Source of the DNA: Brettanomyces bruxellensis
Lineage: Eukaryota > Ascomycota > Pichiomycetes > Pichiales > Pichiaceae
NCBI RefSeq assembly: GCF_011074885.1
Contig: NC_054689.1
Location: 496,001-560,000, forward strand
DNA length: 64,000 nt
Reading direction: 5' to 3'
Made by a program: the position numbers and the translations under genes. Shown piece after piece: positions 48,606-59,521 of this stretch. Under the pieces are notes generated by a model. The model was given only the letters and a program-made list of their open reading frames with translations, had not been told where the DNA came from and searched no databases. Every line of letters begins with the position of its first letter. Positions within the stretch are counted from its first letter, which is position 1.

Positions 48606-50170
48606 ACAGTTTTTTTCTCTTCTTTACAATTATTTCCTTTTCCCTCAAGATTACTTGTACTCTTGAGATATATACTTTCAACAAGATTTTGATTACTTTT
48701 GAACTAGTTAAACTTATTACCCAACTCTACATCACTTTACAAATCGGACTGACCGTTACAATTTTTGTAGATGTAGCACTTTAATATTAGTATAGTTATC
48801 ATCTATTTAATTGGTTTAGAGAATATGTTGTGTATTAGTTCTCGAACTGTCGATCAAATTACGGACATAAGAAGTATTCGATATTATGAAACAAACTATC
48901 AAAAGTTTTATAGTGTGTTTTGGAAGAATGCAGGAATCTGATTAGAGAAATTATTAACTTTATAACTCCATTCTGATCTAGATAAAAGTTCTCCTCTAAC
49001 TTTTAAAAATATTCGAATATTAAATAAATAGAATACTTAATCCACACATTTTATAAGTATGACTTAACATGTCTACTCCTTAATTTAAGTGTTCTTTCTC
49101 AAAGATTATTTCAGCTCTTCTTAAAATCTATTCAATCCTCATCTGAGCTTTGAAAATATAAGAAATTGTTAGAGTTAGTGTTACCAGATTTATATAGTAA
49201 TTCGATATTTAATGTAGTATATAACTTGAACATAATATTTAGTATAGACACATGAGGATATCCCATCTTTATATAGTTGTCATTCTTCTGCTTATACGAC
49301 AACGTAGACAATAGACCTTATTCTTCTTAGAACCTCATCATTCTATTCTTCTATTGTTTTGACAGAAATCATCTAGTAATCTCAGGCTTTATGCTTACTA
49401 GAAACATTCGAATTCGTTAGCAAGGTAGTCTAAGAGCAATTCTGCTCATCCATTCACCTAACCTCGTCCCCTGAAATTTGACCATTTTACTCTTTGAGCT
49501 CTCATACCCTTTCCGTTATATTTGCTTCATATATGATTATTTTAATTTTTTTTATTCATTAACGTATTATCCATCCTTTTTTCCCCTATAACGTAGCTGG
49601 AGCCAATGCCTTTTGTGCAATACAATCGGTTAGTTTTGTTTCAAGGGCGATAGAATATGAAAACTAAATCCCATGTTATCTACACGACTTTTAACAATTT
49701 GAAAACATGAATACTTTGGTATGAAGAATTAGATATTTAATATATTTGTATTGGATAACATATATTTACAAAATCTGAAAAAGAAATGATGTTGCTTCTG
49801 CCTTTGAGTGATACATAATGGTTCTTTGAAACCAGATGCATGAGAAAAAGATCAATCTCATTCTTTGTAATTGCTGCTATGCATGACTATGTTGCATACA
49901 ACATGTCATACATAAAGGTCCGAGTGCATCAATCTGTGTGACATATATATCTGCTTATTTAATCCTATAATAAACTTCTCTAAATTTATACTTTTCTTAT
50001 AGGCAGCATTGCAAATTTCATTTGTTCAAAAATGAGGGGAAAAATCGGGAAAGCAAAGGAGCGCGGCTTCCTTCAGAAATTAAAAAGGGAAAATCAATGC
50101 AACGTATGCATGCTTCGTCCTCTTTCTTGAAGCGTAAGAACAAATGTTATCTGCCTATATCTAACGATCA
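48606..50170. other. Gene-free region between LTRs and the methyltransferase gene
   Basis: Apart from the decayed repeat at 49165-49375, this 1.5-kb stretch holds only A/T-rich DNA with no frame that looks real. Confidence 0.45.
49165..49375 (+). repeat. Decayed repeat, related to 21655-21865
   Basis: It shares imperfect blocks with the reverse complement of 21655-21865 (GTGTTACCAGATT, AGTATATAACTTG, CATCTTTATATA, TATTGTTTTGACA). It is an old dispersed repeat lying near LTR clusters, possibly a degenerate LTR. Confidence 0.6.
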
Positions 50171-51010
50171 ATGAAAAGGACTAAGAATTTATATGGTAAG
50201 ACGTTCTTTTCAAGAAGAGATTTAGTGGAGCTTTTGGATGATGAACATAATAGAATACCGTCTGCTTACGAATTGGGAATGTCACCTGTGGTCAAAACTA
50301 CTACCATCCGATTTGCTGGCCAAGTCTTAAAACAATTGAACACATCAAATATTATTGATATAGGCTGCGGGAAGGGGTATTTAGATCGGATACTTGAGAG
50401 CTGCTTTCACGCAAAGGTGTTTTGCGTGGATAAAAATAAAGAAAGGTTGAAAAACACATTGAAATGGAATAGTCTGATTCGGGGAAACTTGGAAGAACAA
50501 GGAACTTTAATTTTAAATGGAAGAAAACATGGTATAAGTGGTAATATATGTACAATGATGAAGAATGTCAAGAACAAATCAGATCTAAGAGGGATCCTGC
50601 TACAGGCATCGACGTTCTTCAGACTTGGAAGACCACTAAACCTGCATTTACAAGATATCACTATTGTAGCTCTAAAGATTTGCGGAGATTTTATCTATAA
50701 TTTTGTGGACGGTCTTTCGGAAATTCGTTATTCAGGTCTCGGTCATCAGCTGCAGCATATTAATTTTGCAATAGTGCCATGCTGTGTGGGGAAAAGTGAA
50801 CGGTTCCCTGCATCCCAAAAGTTACGAGAATGTACTGCAGAAAAAAGAGACGATGACGTAATCATGCTGGACATGTACATGTATATGGTGGAGTGCGAAG
50901 ACATAGCAAATGTAGATGTGAATTATTTAAATGACGGATACTATATGTTTACTGGAAAGATCTGCAAGGAGAAGTCGGGAAACAAAGGATCGGAATTTGG
51001 CGTGCAATAA
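50171..51010 (+). CDS. Methyltransferase-like protein, METTL25/RRNAD1 type (divergent)
   Basis: A 279-residue frame from the ATG at 50171. It contains GMSPVVKTTTIRFAGQ followed by SNIIDIGCGKGYLDRIL (residues 61-75), the SAM-binding motif I of the METTL25 group, where a GMSPKK-like block precedes it. Later it has SGLGHQLQHINFAIVPCCVG, where PCC resembles the family's conserved HCCY segment. The protein is shorter than animal METTL25 and lacks most of its N-terminal region. It may be a reduced fungal version or have lost a 5' part. The fold is fairly clear; the substrate is unknown. Confidence 0.55.
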   Translation: MKRTKNLYGKTFFSRRDLVELLDDEHNRIPSAYELGMSPVVKTTTIRFAGQVLKQLNTSNIIDIGCGKGYLDRILESCFHAKVFCVDKNKERLKNTLKWNSLIRGNLEEQGTLILNGRKHGISGNICTMMKNVKNKSDLRGILLQASTFFRLGRPLNLHLQDITIVALKICGDFIYNFVDGLSEIRYSGLGHQLQHINFAIVPCCVGKSERFPASQKLRECTAEKRDDDVIMLDMYMYMVECEDIANVDVNYLNDGYYMFTGKICKEKSGNKGSEFGVQ

Positions 51011-51608
51011 GAAACGAGATTGGTTATGCCCAAAATAAAAAATGAATATTCGATTCGTATAGCATGTACACAAACTGGGATTATCGTAATAGCCTTAACA
51101 GTATATTCTATTTATGTTATGAGAGGGGTTAACGAAAAGAAAACTCAATTAGGGAAGGAGATGACACTAAAGCAGCAAACTAAACATTATCGATTACACC
51201 TAGCATTATTTAGAGTTGAAATTCGTAAACCTTCTGCTTCCCGTCGGCCTTTTCGTCCGTCAGATTTCTCCTCTTTTTCTTTTTTTGACCCTAGCTAGCC
51301 CAACGCTTTTTTTTTGCGCGATTCGAGCTGATTGTTGAAGTTTTAATCGGATATTCTGTATTGTTAATAATAATAAGTGAGACTGGTCGCGAGAAGTTTG
51401 TCGGGTGCTTCGCTTTTTTTTTCATGCATTGTTGCAATCATGTAAATAATTCCTTATTTCCCGAGGTGCCCCAATTGAATCCGGAGCCTTATAAAGACGG
51501 TCAAGTCCGGCTTCTCGAGACCTTAAGCTCTTTCGCGCTAAACGACGAGGATACCCTTTACTTAGTTTTAAAGTCTGGCAGAGTTTCATCACTGTATACA
51601 TCCGCATA
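51011..51608. other. Intergenic region with a short membrane-type frame
   Basis: A frame from the ATG at 51026 to 51298 (90 residues) has one hydrophobic segment (IIVIALTVYSIYVM, about residues 20-33) followed by basic sequence. I do not recognise it, and it may be chance. The rest is the phospholipase B promoter. Confidence 0.3.
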
Positions 51609-53687
51609 ATGCTTAATAGTATTGCTCTAACAGCTGTACTTTCACTTTTGACGGGAGTGCAAGCTGCAAGCTATGCACCTTCTTCAGGCAAGTGTCCAGC
51701 ATCAAATCCACTCATTCCACCTGGAACTGAATCCGATGCAGAAGGTGTCTTGAGGAAGAATACTATTTTATCAGAGTCCGAGTACGACTGGATTCTCTCG
51801 AGGAAGGAGAAGGTGAAGCCAAAGTTAATCAGCTTTTTGAACGGCTTGAACATGTCTGATTACAAGGGCGACAACTACTTTGACAACTACTTCGAGAACA
51901 ACGCTTCCAATTACAGCGATGACCCAATCAACATTGGACTTTCCTTTTCTGGTGGTTCTTTCAGGGCTCTTCTTACTGGTGCCGGTGAAATGACCGCTTT
52001 GGACTCCCGTACAAACTTTTCAAGCAATGCTACTGCTCTTCAGGGTTTGATGGATTCCTCAACGTACATTTCAGGACTTTCCGGTGGATCTCTATTAGTT
52101 GCATCTGTGGTTTTTCAAAATTGGACCTCTGTTGAGAACATTTTGGATGAAAAGAAGATCTGGAACTTTACTGAGGCTCCAGTGAGTACGAGTATCTCTT
52201 TCTGGACCGAATTGCTTTCAGAGGTGAAGACTAAGAGTGCTGCTGGCTATGATATTACGCTTATCGATCTATTTGGAAGAATTCTCTCCAAGTACATGTT
52301 TACAAACTATGCTGATAATGGAATTGATTTACAGTGGTCGGAAATCCAGGATCTTGATGCTTTCAAGAGCCACGAGATGCCTTTTCCGATGATTTTGGCA
52401 ACAGGTGGTGTTTCTTCGAATGAATCGGACTTTGCGAACAACGTGTGGGAGATCTCCCCTTACGAATTTGGTTCATGGTCACCATTCGTCGGCGGCTTTG
52501 CTAACATTGAGTATATGGGAACCTCCCTGAAAGCGGGAAAACCATCTAACTCTACATGTACTACAGACTTTGATAATGCTGGATTAATGGCTGCTTGCTC
52601 TTCCGATTTCTTTGGTGGAATGAGTGAGACCTTGTCTGAGATTACTTCTGGAAATGCAAGTGTTCTTTCGGACCTTTTGGAAGATTACATGGGCTCAGGA
52701 AGTGGATCCAGCTCATTTAATGTTTCATCTTTCGAGTTGAACGCTTTGTTAAACATGGTGAGCACTGACAGAACAGATATTTTGTTTGCCTTGGTTCCAA
52801 ATCCCTTCTATGAGTCAACATTGCCATCAAACACCTCCGACATCCCAACTAACAAGACATTGAAGTTGGTCGACGGTGGTATGTTCAACGAATCAGTCCC
52901 ATTGGATCCATTTTTGGTTCCTGCCAGAGCTGTTGACATTGTGTTTGCATATGATAACAGTGGACTTTCAAGAACTGACAACTTCCCAGATGGATCCACC
53001 TTGCTCAGTACTCGTGAGAGGTGGCATAATTCCTTCCCTGATGACAACTTTTATGACATTCCAGACACTGTGGATGATTTCATTGCCAAAGGCTTGAATA
53101 CAAAACCAGTTTTCTTTGGCTGTAACGGTACTGAACTTGTGACCGATCAGATTGAGGGAAATGACACGGATGAGTTCAATTACATGAAACCACTCTTGGT
53201 GTACATTCCAAACACAAATACTACATATATGTCCAACACGAGTGATGTGGTTCTTTCTTATGACCAGAGGTCAACTCTTGTTAAAGGAGGTTTCGAGGTT
53301 GCAACAAGATTCAACTTCACTAAAGATGATGAGTTTGCCCAATGCATTGGATGTGCAATCTTGAGAAGAACCGAGGAGAGAAGGGGCCTAGAGCCAGGTG
53401 AACAGTGCCGTAAATGCTTTGAGAGGTATTGTTACTCAAGCGGTAATGAAAAAGACTCCGATTTGGATGAGGAGAACTTACCAACTTCATTGTATGGCTC
53501 GATATCGACAACCGCTACTTATTCTACATCTAACCGTTCGGCCACAGCAACAACAACATCATCAGCAGCTTCTGGATCTTCGACATCAACTACAACGAAA
53601 TCTTCCACTTCTAAAGCAGGTGCTCTTAGAAATGCTGTCTTTTCTATGCCAACAGCATTATTATGCCTTCTTTCCTTGATCATATGA
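51609..53687 (+). CDS. PLB1: Phospholipase B / lysophospholipase, GPI-anchored
   Basis: The 692-residue secreted enzyme deacylates phospholipids in the periplasm or wall. It has a signal peptide of about 20 residues (MLNSIALTAVLSLLTGVQA). Next are the SGGSFRALLTGAGEM block near 115 and the nucleophile elbow GLSGGS near 157. The catalytic Asp is in LVDGGMFNESVPLDP near 421. Many N-x-S/T sites suggest heavy N-glycosylation. A Cys-rich segment near 580-610 precedes a Ser/Thr-rich tail and a hydrophobic C terminus (MPTALLCLLSLII), a GPI-anchor signal. Yeasts have several paralogues (PLB1-3, SPO1), so the number in the symbol is nominal. Confidence 0.93.
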   Translation: MLNSIALTAVLSLLTGVQAASYAPSSGKCPASNPLIPPGTESDAEGVLRKNTILSESEYDWILSRKEKVKPKLISFLNGLNMSDYKGDNYFDNYFENNASNYSDDPINIGLSFSGGSFRALLTGAGEMTALDSRTNFSSNATALQGLMDSSTYISGLSGGSLLVASVVFQNWTSVENILDEKKIWNFTEAPVSTSISFWTELLSEVKTKSAAGYDITLIDLFGRILSKYMFTNYADNGIDLQWSEIQDLDAFKSHEMPFPMILATGGVSSNESDFANNVWEISPYEFGSWSPFVGGFANIEYMGTSLKAGKPSNSTCTTDFDNAGLMAACSSDFFGGMSETLSEITSGNASVLSDLLEDYMGSGSGSSSFNVSSFELNALLNMVSTDRTDILFALVPNPFYESTLPSNTSDIPTNKTLKLVDGGMFNESVPLDPFLVPARAVDIVFAYDNSGLSRTDNFPDGSTLLSTRERWHNSFPDDNFYDIPDTVDDFIAKGLNTKPVFFGCNGTELVTDQIEGNDTDEFNYMKPLLVYIPNTNTTYMSNTSDVVLSYDQRSTLVKGGFEVATRFNFTKDDEFAQCIGCAILRRTEERRGLEPGEQCRKCFERYCYSSGNEKDSDLDEENLPTSLYGSISTTATYSTSNRSATATTTSSAASGSSTSTTTKSSTSKAGALRNAVFSMPTALLCLLSLII

Positions 53688-54000
53688 TTGACTCCTGTTA
53701 CATTTTTTTGTTTAGTTTTATTTGTACTGATTATAATAGTATAATATTGAATGTATATGCTTAAAACGTCTGTTTAGTACACTTGGTTATTATCATGGTG
53801 CGAATTGATGATGTTTATCTTCTATGCATTTTTTTACCACTTATTTTTTATTTTTATTTGTTTAATTTTTTTTTTCACCCGGTAAATCTGTATACTTTTA
53901 TTTTATAGCTTTCACTCAGCATTGTAACACTTACTGCACATTATCCGGCTTGAAGGCGGAGGCAATATAGGGCTAAACTGTTACAAATAGGAGGAAAGGT
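53688..54000. other. Intergenic region PLB-GCIP gene
   Basis: 313 bp with T-rich tracts near 53830-53880. Nothing else is seen. Confidence 0.5.
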
Positions 54001-55065
54001 ATGTCGAAAAAGGTCTCGAAGGGCGCAATTGGGGAACTCCTAAGTTCAACAAAAAATGCAATTGCATTATGGATCCAAGTGATAGACTGTAACGGTAAGA
54101 AAAACCAAAGCCAGTTATCAACGCAGATAAAAGCTTCGAAGCTTGAAAAACCATTGGATGATTTAACAAAGATTACAACATTGATGCATGCTCATGGAAC
54201 CAAACTCGGAATAGTATTCAAGGCACCGATACCGGAGGAAAATTATCATGCATGTTTTAAAGAACTTGAAGGCTGCGTGAAGACCTTGATGCTTTTCATG
54301 AGTTTGTTTAAACAGCTTGTGAACGAGGAAAACAAATACTCTCATCTTTTTATTGATGAACTCACAAAGGCGGCAAGGTCACTTTTATCAGCGGTGCAGG
54401 ATCTTCTTGCTGAGATGGAAAAGGAATTAAACAACACAGAGAGCACAAACCGCAAAGAAAGACTTATTTCCGTGGGAAAAATATGGCAGGCATGTAAAAA
54501 TATTGATGATGACTTAGGGGAAGGACCATCCGGAATAATTAAGAAGAGACTTAGAGAGACGAACAGGCTCATCAAGGATGCGGACCAGGAGTATGAGGAG
54601 TGGCTCGAGAATCCAAGCACAGAGAATTATGACAATGATCTAGACGATGCATTTGGAATTGAAAGTGAGAAGGGGGATGTAGAGCAAACTGAACAGGGTG
54701 ATAATGTAGTTGAAGAGGGATTCTTGAAGTATGCGAAGGGAAAAGCATCAAAGTTACGGATGATAAGACTATTGATAGTGTCGCTCAACAAATCAATACC
54801 ATCAAGCCGGTACAATGTAAGATACGCCAGAAGCATCGACTTGTTGGACTCCGAGCGTGTCAGATTAGCAGCAATAGTTGACGATTTTGTGGCTGCTGTA
54901 GTGTATGACCAGGATATGGAAGAGGCGGTCAAGGCTGGCGAACTTTTACAGAAACAAGCATTGAAGATTGCCAAACTTGTTTCGAAGTTGAATGAGGGAA
55001 ATAAGCTTCGTACGGGCTGGTTGGAGACCTGGCAACGGAAGTTTACCGAAGAAGCACCACAGTAA
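54001..55065 (+). CDS. GCIP/cyclin-D1-binding-protein-1-like protein
   Basis: A 354-residue, mostly helical protein without signal peptide or membrane segment. The first 170 residues (TTLMHAHGTKLGIVFKAPIP, then LEGCVKTLMLFMSLFKQL and VGKIWQACKNIDD) look like the Grap2/cyclin-D-interacting (GCIP, CCNDBP1) fold that occurs in fungi with unknown function. An acidic linker (about 205-235) leads to a second helical half. The family call is from recognition of the VGKIWQACK and LGIVFKAP type segments. It converges on LAS17 with about 180 bp between the stops. Confidence 0.5.
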   Translation: MSKKVSKGAIGELLSSTKNAIALWIQVIDCNGKKNQSQLSTQIKASKLEKPLDDLTKITTLMHAHGTKLGIVFKAPIPEENYHACFKELEGCVKTLMLFMSLFKQLVNEENKYSHLFIDELTKAARSLLSAVQDLLAEMEKELNNTESTNRKERLISVGKIWQACKNIDDDLGEGPSGIIKKRLRETNRLIKDADQEYEEWLENPSTENYDNDLDDAFGIESEKGDVEQTEQGDNVVEEGFLKYAKGKASKLRMIRLLIVSLNKSIPSSRYNVRYARSIDLLDSERVRLAAIVDDFVAAVVYDQDMEEAVKAGELLQKQALKIAKLVSKLNEGNKLRTGWLETWQRKFTEEAPQ

Positions 55066-55249
55066 GAAATGAGTGTCAATTTACTAATGCCGTACATATG
55101 TAATATAACAAACAACCAATACTTAATACATTAATAGAGATGCAAATGCAAGTACCAGCATCCACCGAACAGTTTGATTTTCAGAGGTGTGCCTACCGGA
55201 TGAATCAACTGATACCGGGGCCCGGACTGTCTACTTTCTTTTTCTTGTC

Positions 55250-57163
55250 TCACCAATCGTCATCCTCATCATCGGACTGCGACACTTTGTCCTTTCTGGC
55301 CTTTAAGGCAACTGCAAGAGCATCAGCCAAGTTGCCAGGCTGTCCGGGAGTTGCACCCGGCGAAGAAACTTGTTCGGACGCACCGCTTTTCTTCTGCAAT
55401 AGTGGACTTGGTCTGTCCAAATGCGTTTTGTCTGTTTTCCTGAGCGACTGAATTCCAGCACCCCTGATTGAAGCAAGAAGTGCTTCTCTGCCAGAATCCA
55501 CTTGTGGGAGGGCGGGTGCAGAATTTGAAGATGAAGTAGTGGGCGCAGGAGGAGCAGGCGGTGCAGAAGGAGTAGTAGGTGCAGGCGGTGCAGGAGGTGC
55601 CGCCGGAATAGCCGAATTTCCACCTTGCTGACCAGTGGGAGGAAGAGGAGGAGCCAGAGGAGCCGGAGGAGCCGCCGGAATGGCAGAAGATAGAGAGTTT
55701 GCGGCAACAGACGATGCAGGGAAAGCAGGAGGAGGAGGTGGTGATGTAGAGATGGATGCAGATTGTGGGGAAGCCACCGGAGCCTGAACTGCAGGCCGTG
55801 AATAGCCATACTGCGTCTGCTGTGTTGGTTGTGCAGCCGGGAAAGTTGTCCGTGGCGGTGAAGTGGCGGTGAAAGTTGGTTGCTGGGTTGTACTCTGTCT
55901 TTGGGAAGGAGGAGGCGTCAAAATTTTGTGCGTTGTGTTTCTCGAAGGGGGAGGAGGAGGTCCAGTTCTTCTTGGTGGCGGAGGTGGCGGTGCTGCAGAC
56001 CTTCGTGAGGCATTTTGGGGCAAAATCTGCGATGTTGGGTTTGAATTCCGAGGTGGAGGAGGAGGAGGGGCATTAGCCGTGGCTCTAACGGGCAAGGTGG
56101 GCACAGTGCCATTTCTTGGCGGTAGGCCAGGCTGGGGAGGCAGAGGTCTTGCAAATGGTTGTGGTGTTTGTTGTTGCAGTTGCTGCTGGTGCACGGATGC
56201 AGGCAGAGGAGGCACGAAATGCTTCTGTGGAGATGTGGTAGCGGCAGAACTTGGTGCAGCAAATGGATCTGGAGATGCGGAATGCTGGGATGAGGCGGCA
56301 GACTCTGGATTTTTCGCCAAAGAAGAGACGGAAGATGAAGAAATACCACCGGCAGCAGGGGGAGGAGGAGGAGGGGCTTTTTTTCTTCTTGTAGATGAAG
56401 AAACAGAGCTTTTCCTGGATGCAACATCACTTTCAACGGTTTTATACATGTACTTACGAGGAATTGGGGGTTCGAGTCCAACCAACGGTCCCCCGTGCTT
56501 GGAAATATAGTCCTTAATGAATTCTCTGTTTTCTGCAATCATACTTTCCTTTATACCCACACTTTCAAGCTCCTTATAGAAAGATCTCCACTCTGGTGGA
56601 GGCTCCTTGTCATAATAAATTACTCCATGGGCCCGTCTTATCCTCTGCTCATTTGAAATTCCATCATTTGCCGCCGTACTCTGTGATAAATCGCCACGAA
56701 GGCCGATTTTCCGCTCATTGGTATCTGCAGAAGGCTTTTTCTTCAATTCAATGGCCTTCTTGTTGTGCAAAGTCTGCTTGGAACCATACTTTTCCCTGTG
56801 GGCGACCCTTTTGTAAAAATGCTGGGCATCTTTCTTATCTTCAAACAGAAGTCCCGCAAGGCATTCATCCAACTCAAAGGTGTGGAAAAAGAGTCTGTCC
56901 TGATTGTACTGAAAGTCCACATACAACTCCTGATCCCACAAGACTCCTCTGTTTCCGTGAATATCCACCATTTTCAAGAAAAACGTATGCCCAACTAAAT
57001 CATCTGAAAACACAATGGCTCCAGAAAGACCTGTGAATTTCCACGCATTTGTATCTGGATATGCTATATAGAGCCTCGCTGCTGTAGCATCTATAATCTT
57101 ATTCGATGCTTTTGGAATCGCTCGCTTGATTTTCTCTTTGTCTTCTGAAGTGAGGATGGTCAT
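55250..57163 (-). CDS. LAS17: Actin nucleation-promoting factor Las17 (WASP homologue)
   Basis: The 637-residue WASP protein activates Arp2/3 at endocytic actin patches. The WH1 domain occupies about 1-130 (LYIAYPDTNAWKFTGLSGAI, then DQELYVDFQYNQDRLFFHTF) and binds verprolin Vrp1. The long polyproline region, about 265-560, has repeated PPPPPP and APPAPP runs for SH3 partners such as Sla1, Bbc1 and myosin I. A WH2 motif (GREALLASIRGAGIQSLRK) is near 568-586, and the acidic tail DDEDDDW at the C terminus binds Arp2/3. The ATG at 57163 directly precedes the WH1 domain. The antisense strand of the proline region shows long Gly-rich frames that are artefacts. Confidence 0.95.
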   Translation of the reverse strand: MTILTSEDKEKIKRAIPKASNKIIDATAARLYIAYPDTNAWKFTGLSGAIVFSDDLVGHTFFLKMVDIHGNRGVLWDQELYVDFQYNQDRLFFHTFELDECLAGLLFEDKKDAQHFYKRVAHREKYGSKQTLHNKKAIELKKKPSADTNERKIGLRGDLSQSTAANDGISNEQRIRRAHGVIYYDKEPPPEWRSFYKELESVGIKESMIAENREFIKDYISKHGGPLVGLEPPIPRKYMYKTVESDVASRKSSVSSSTRRKKAPPPPPPAAGGISSSSVSSLAKNPESAASSQHSASPDPFAAPSSAATTSPQKHFVPPLPASVHQQQLQQQTPQPFARPLPPQPGLPPRNGTVPTLPVRATANAPPPPPPRNSNPTSQILPQNASRRSAAPPPPPPRRTGPPPPPSRNTTHKILTPPPSQRQSTTQQPTFTATSPPRTTFPAAQPTQQTQYGYSRPAVQAPVASPQSASISTSPPPPPAFPASSVAANSLSSAIPAAPPAPLAPPLPPTGQQGGNSAIPAAPPAPPAPTTPSAPPAPPAPTTSSSNSAPALPQVDSGREALLASIRGAGIQSLRKTDKTHLDRPSPLLQKKSGASEQVSSPGATPGQPGNLADALAVALKARKDKVSQSDDEDDDW

Positions 57164-57606
57164 GTCTGAAAGCTGAATGTCACTTAGTCCAATTTAGAGG
57201 TTCACGTTTCAAATGAATGAGAAACGAAATACAGTCAATTAAATACAAATTTCCTCTTTCAACTTTTTGACCAAGAAACAAAAGAGATGGGTTGTGATTA
57301 CTTGCAATTGATCAGAGAACGTCCAAATCGGCTTAAATGATAGCTTTAAAAAAACAAACAAACTCAAAACTGTGGGCCCCCGTGTAAAGCCGCTGCCAGA
57401 TAAAGCAAGTATTTTTATCTTCATTTTTTTTTTTCGGCTCTTGCCCCATGAAATTTTGTCGTCGAAAATCAATGAACCTTTGCACCAGAAAAACAAACCC
57501 TGCTTATATAAATAGCGTATTCCCAGATCTGGACAAAAATTTAATCAAACTTCTACTTACTATATGGATAAATTAAAGGAAACCAGGTAAAGCAAAACAG
57601 AAAAAG
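57164..57606. other. Divergent promoter LAS17/TMA7
   Basis: 443 bp between divergent genes, containing the TMA7 TATA box at 57505-57514. A minus frame at 57239-57496 has no recognisable product. Confidence 0.5.
57505..57514 (+). promoter_or_regulatory. TATA box of TMA7
   Basis: TATATAAATA lies 93 bp before the TMA7 start codon. Confidence 0.55.
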
Positions 57607-59138
<1,532 letters not shown>

Positions 59139-59521
59139 TATATTTTTCAACTCATCTACCACATACATCATACTGCAGTCTTTTTTTTTTTTCGTTTTGT
59201 TTTTGCTTTTCTTTTAACTACAACACATTAGGCACCAATATGCATGCATTTTGTCTCATTTTCCGTAATACCATGATCTGTTTAGAATAGACCGTTTCGA
59301 TAAAATGTTGTGACATAACGTAGATTTGATTAAGTCGCTCGCTCGCATTTAGTAGTGATGCGATCGATACCTATAAATTTTTTTTTTCAACATTTTAACA
59401 TTTCAAGATTTCATATTTTGATCTGGGACCAATCATGATATGCGCCACACTAAAAATATCGATTTTATGTCTGTAAAAAGCGTATCCGACAATTAATATC
59501 TGGTACAGATGATTTTGAAGT
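59139..59521. other. Intergenic region YPT6-RRN11
   Basis: 383 bp with a T12 run near 59178-59190. No gene seen. Confidence 0.5.

Noticed and set aside
55863..56510. 215-codon Gly-rich plus frame
   Set aside because: It is the antisense of the LAS17 proline-rich region; GC-rich repeats keep the frame open.
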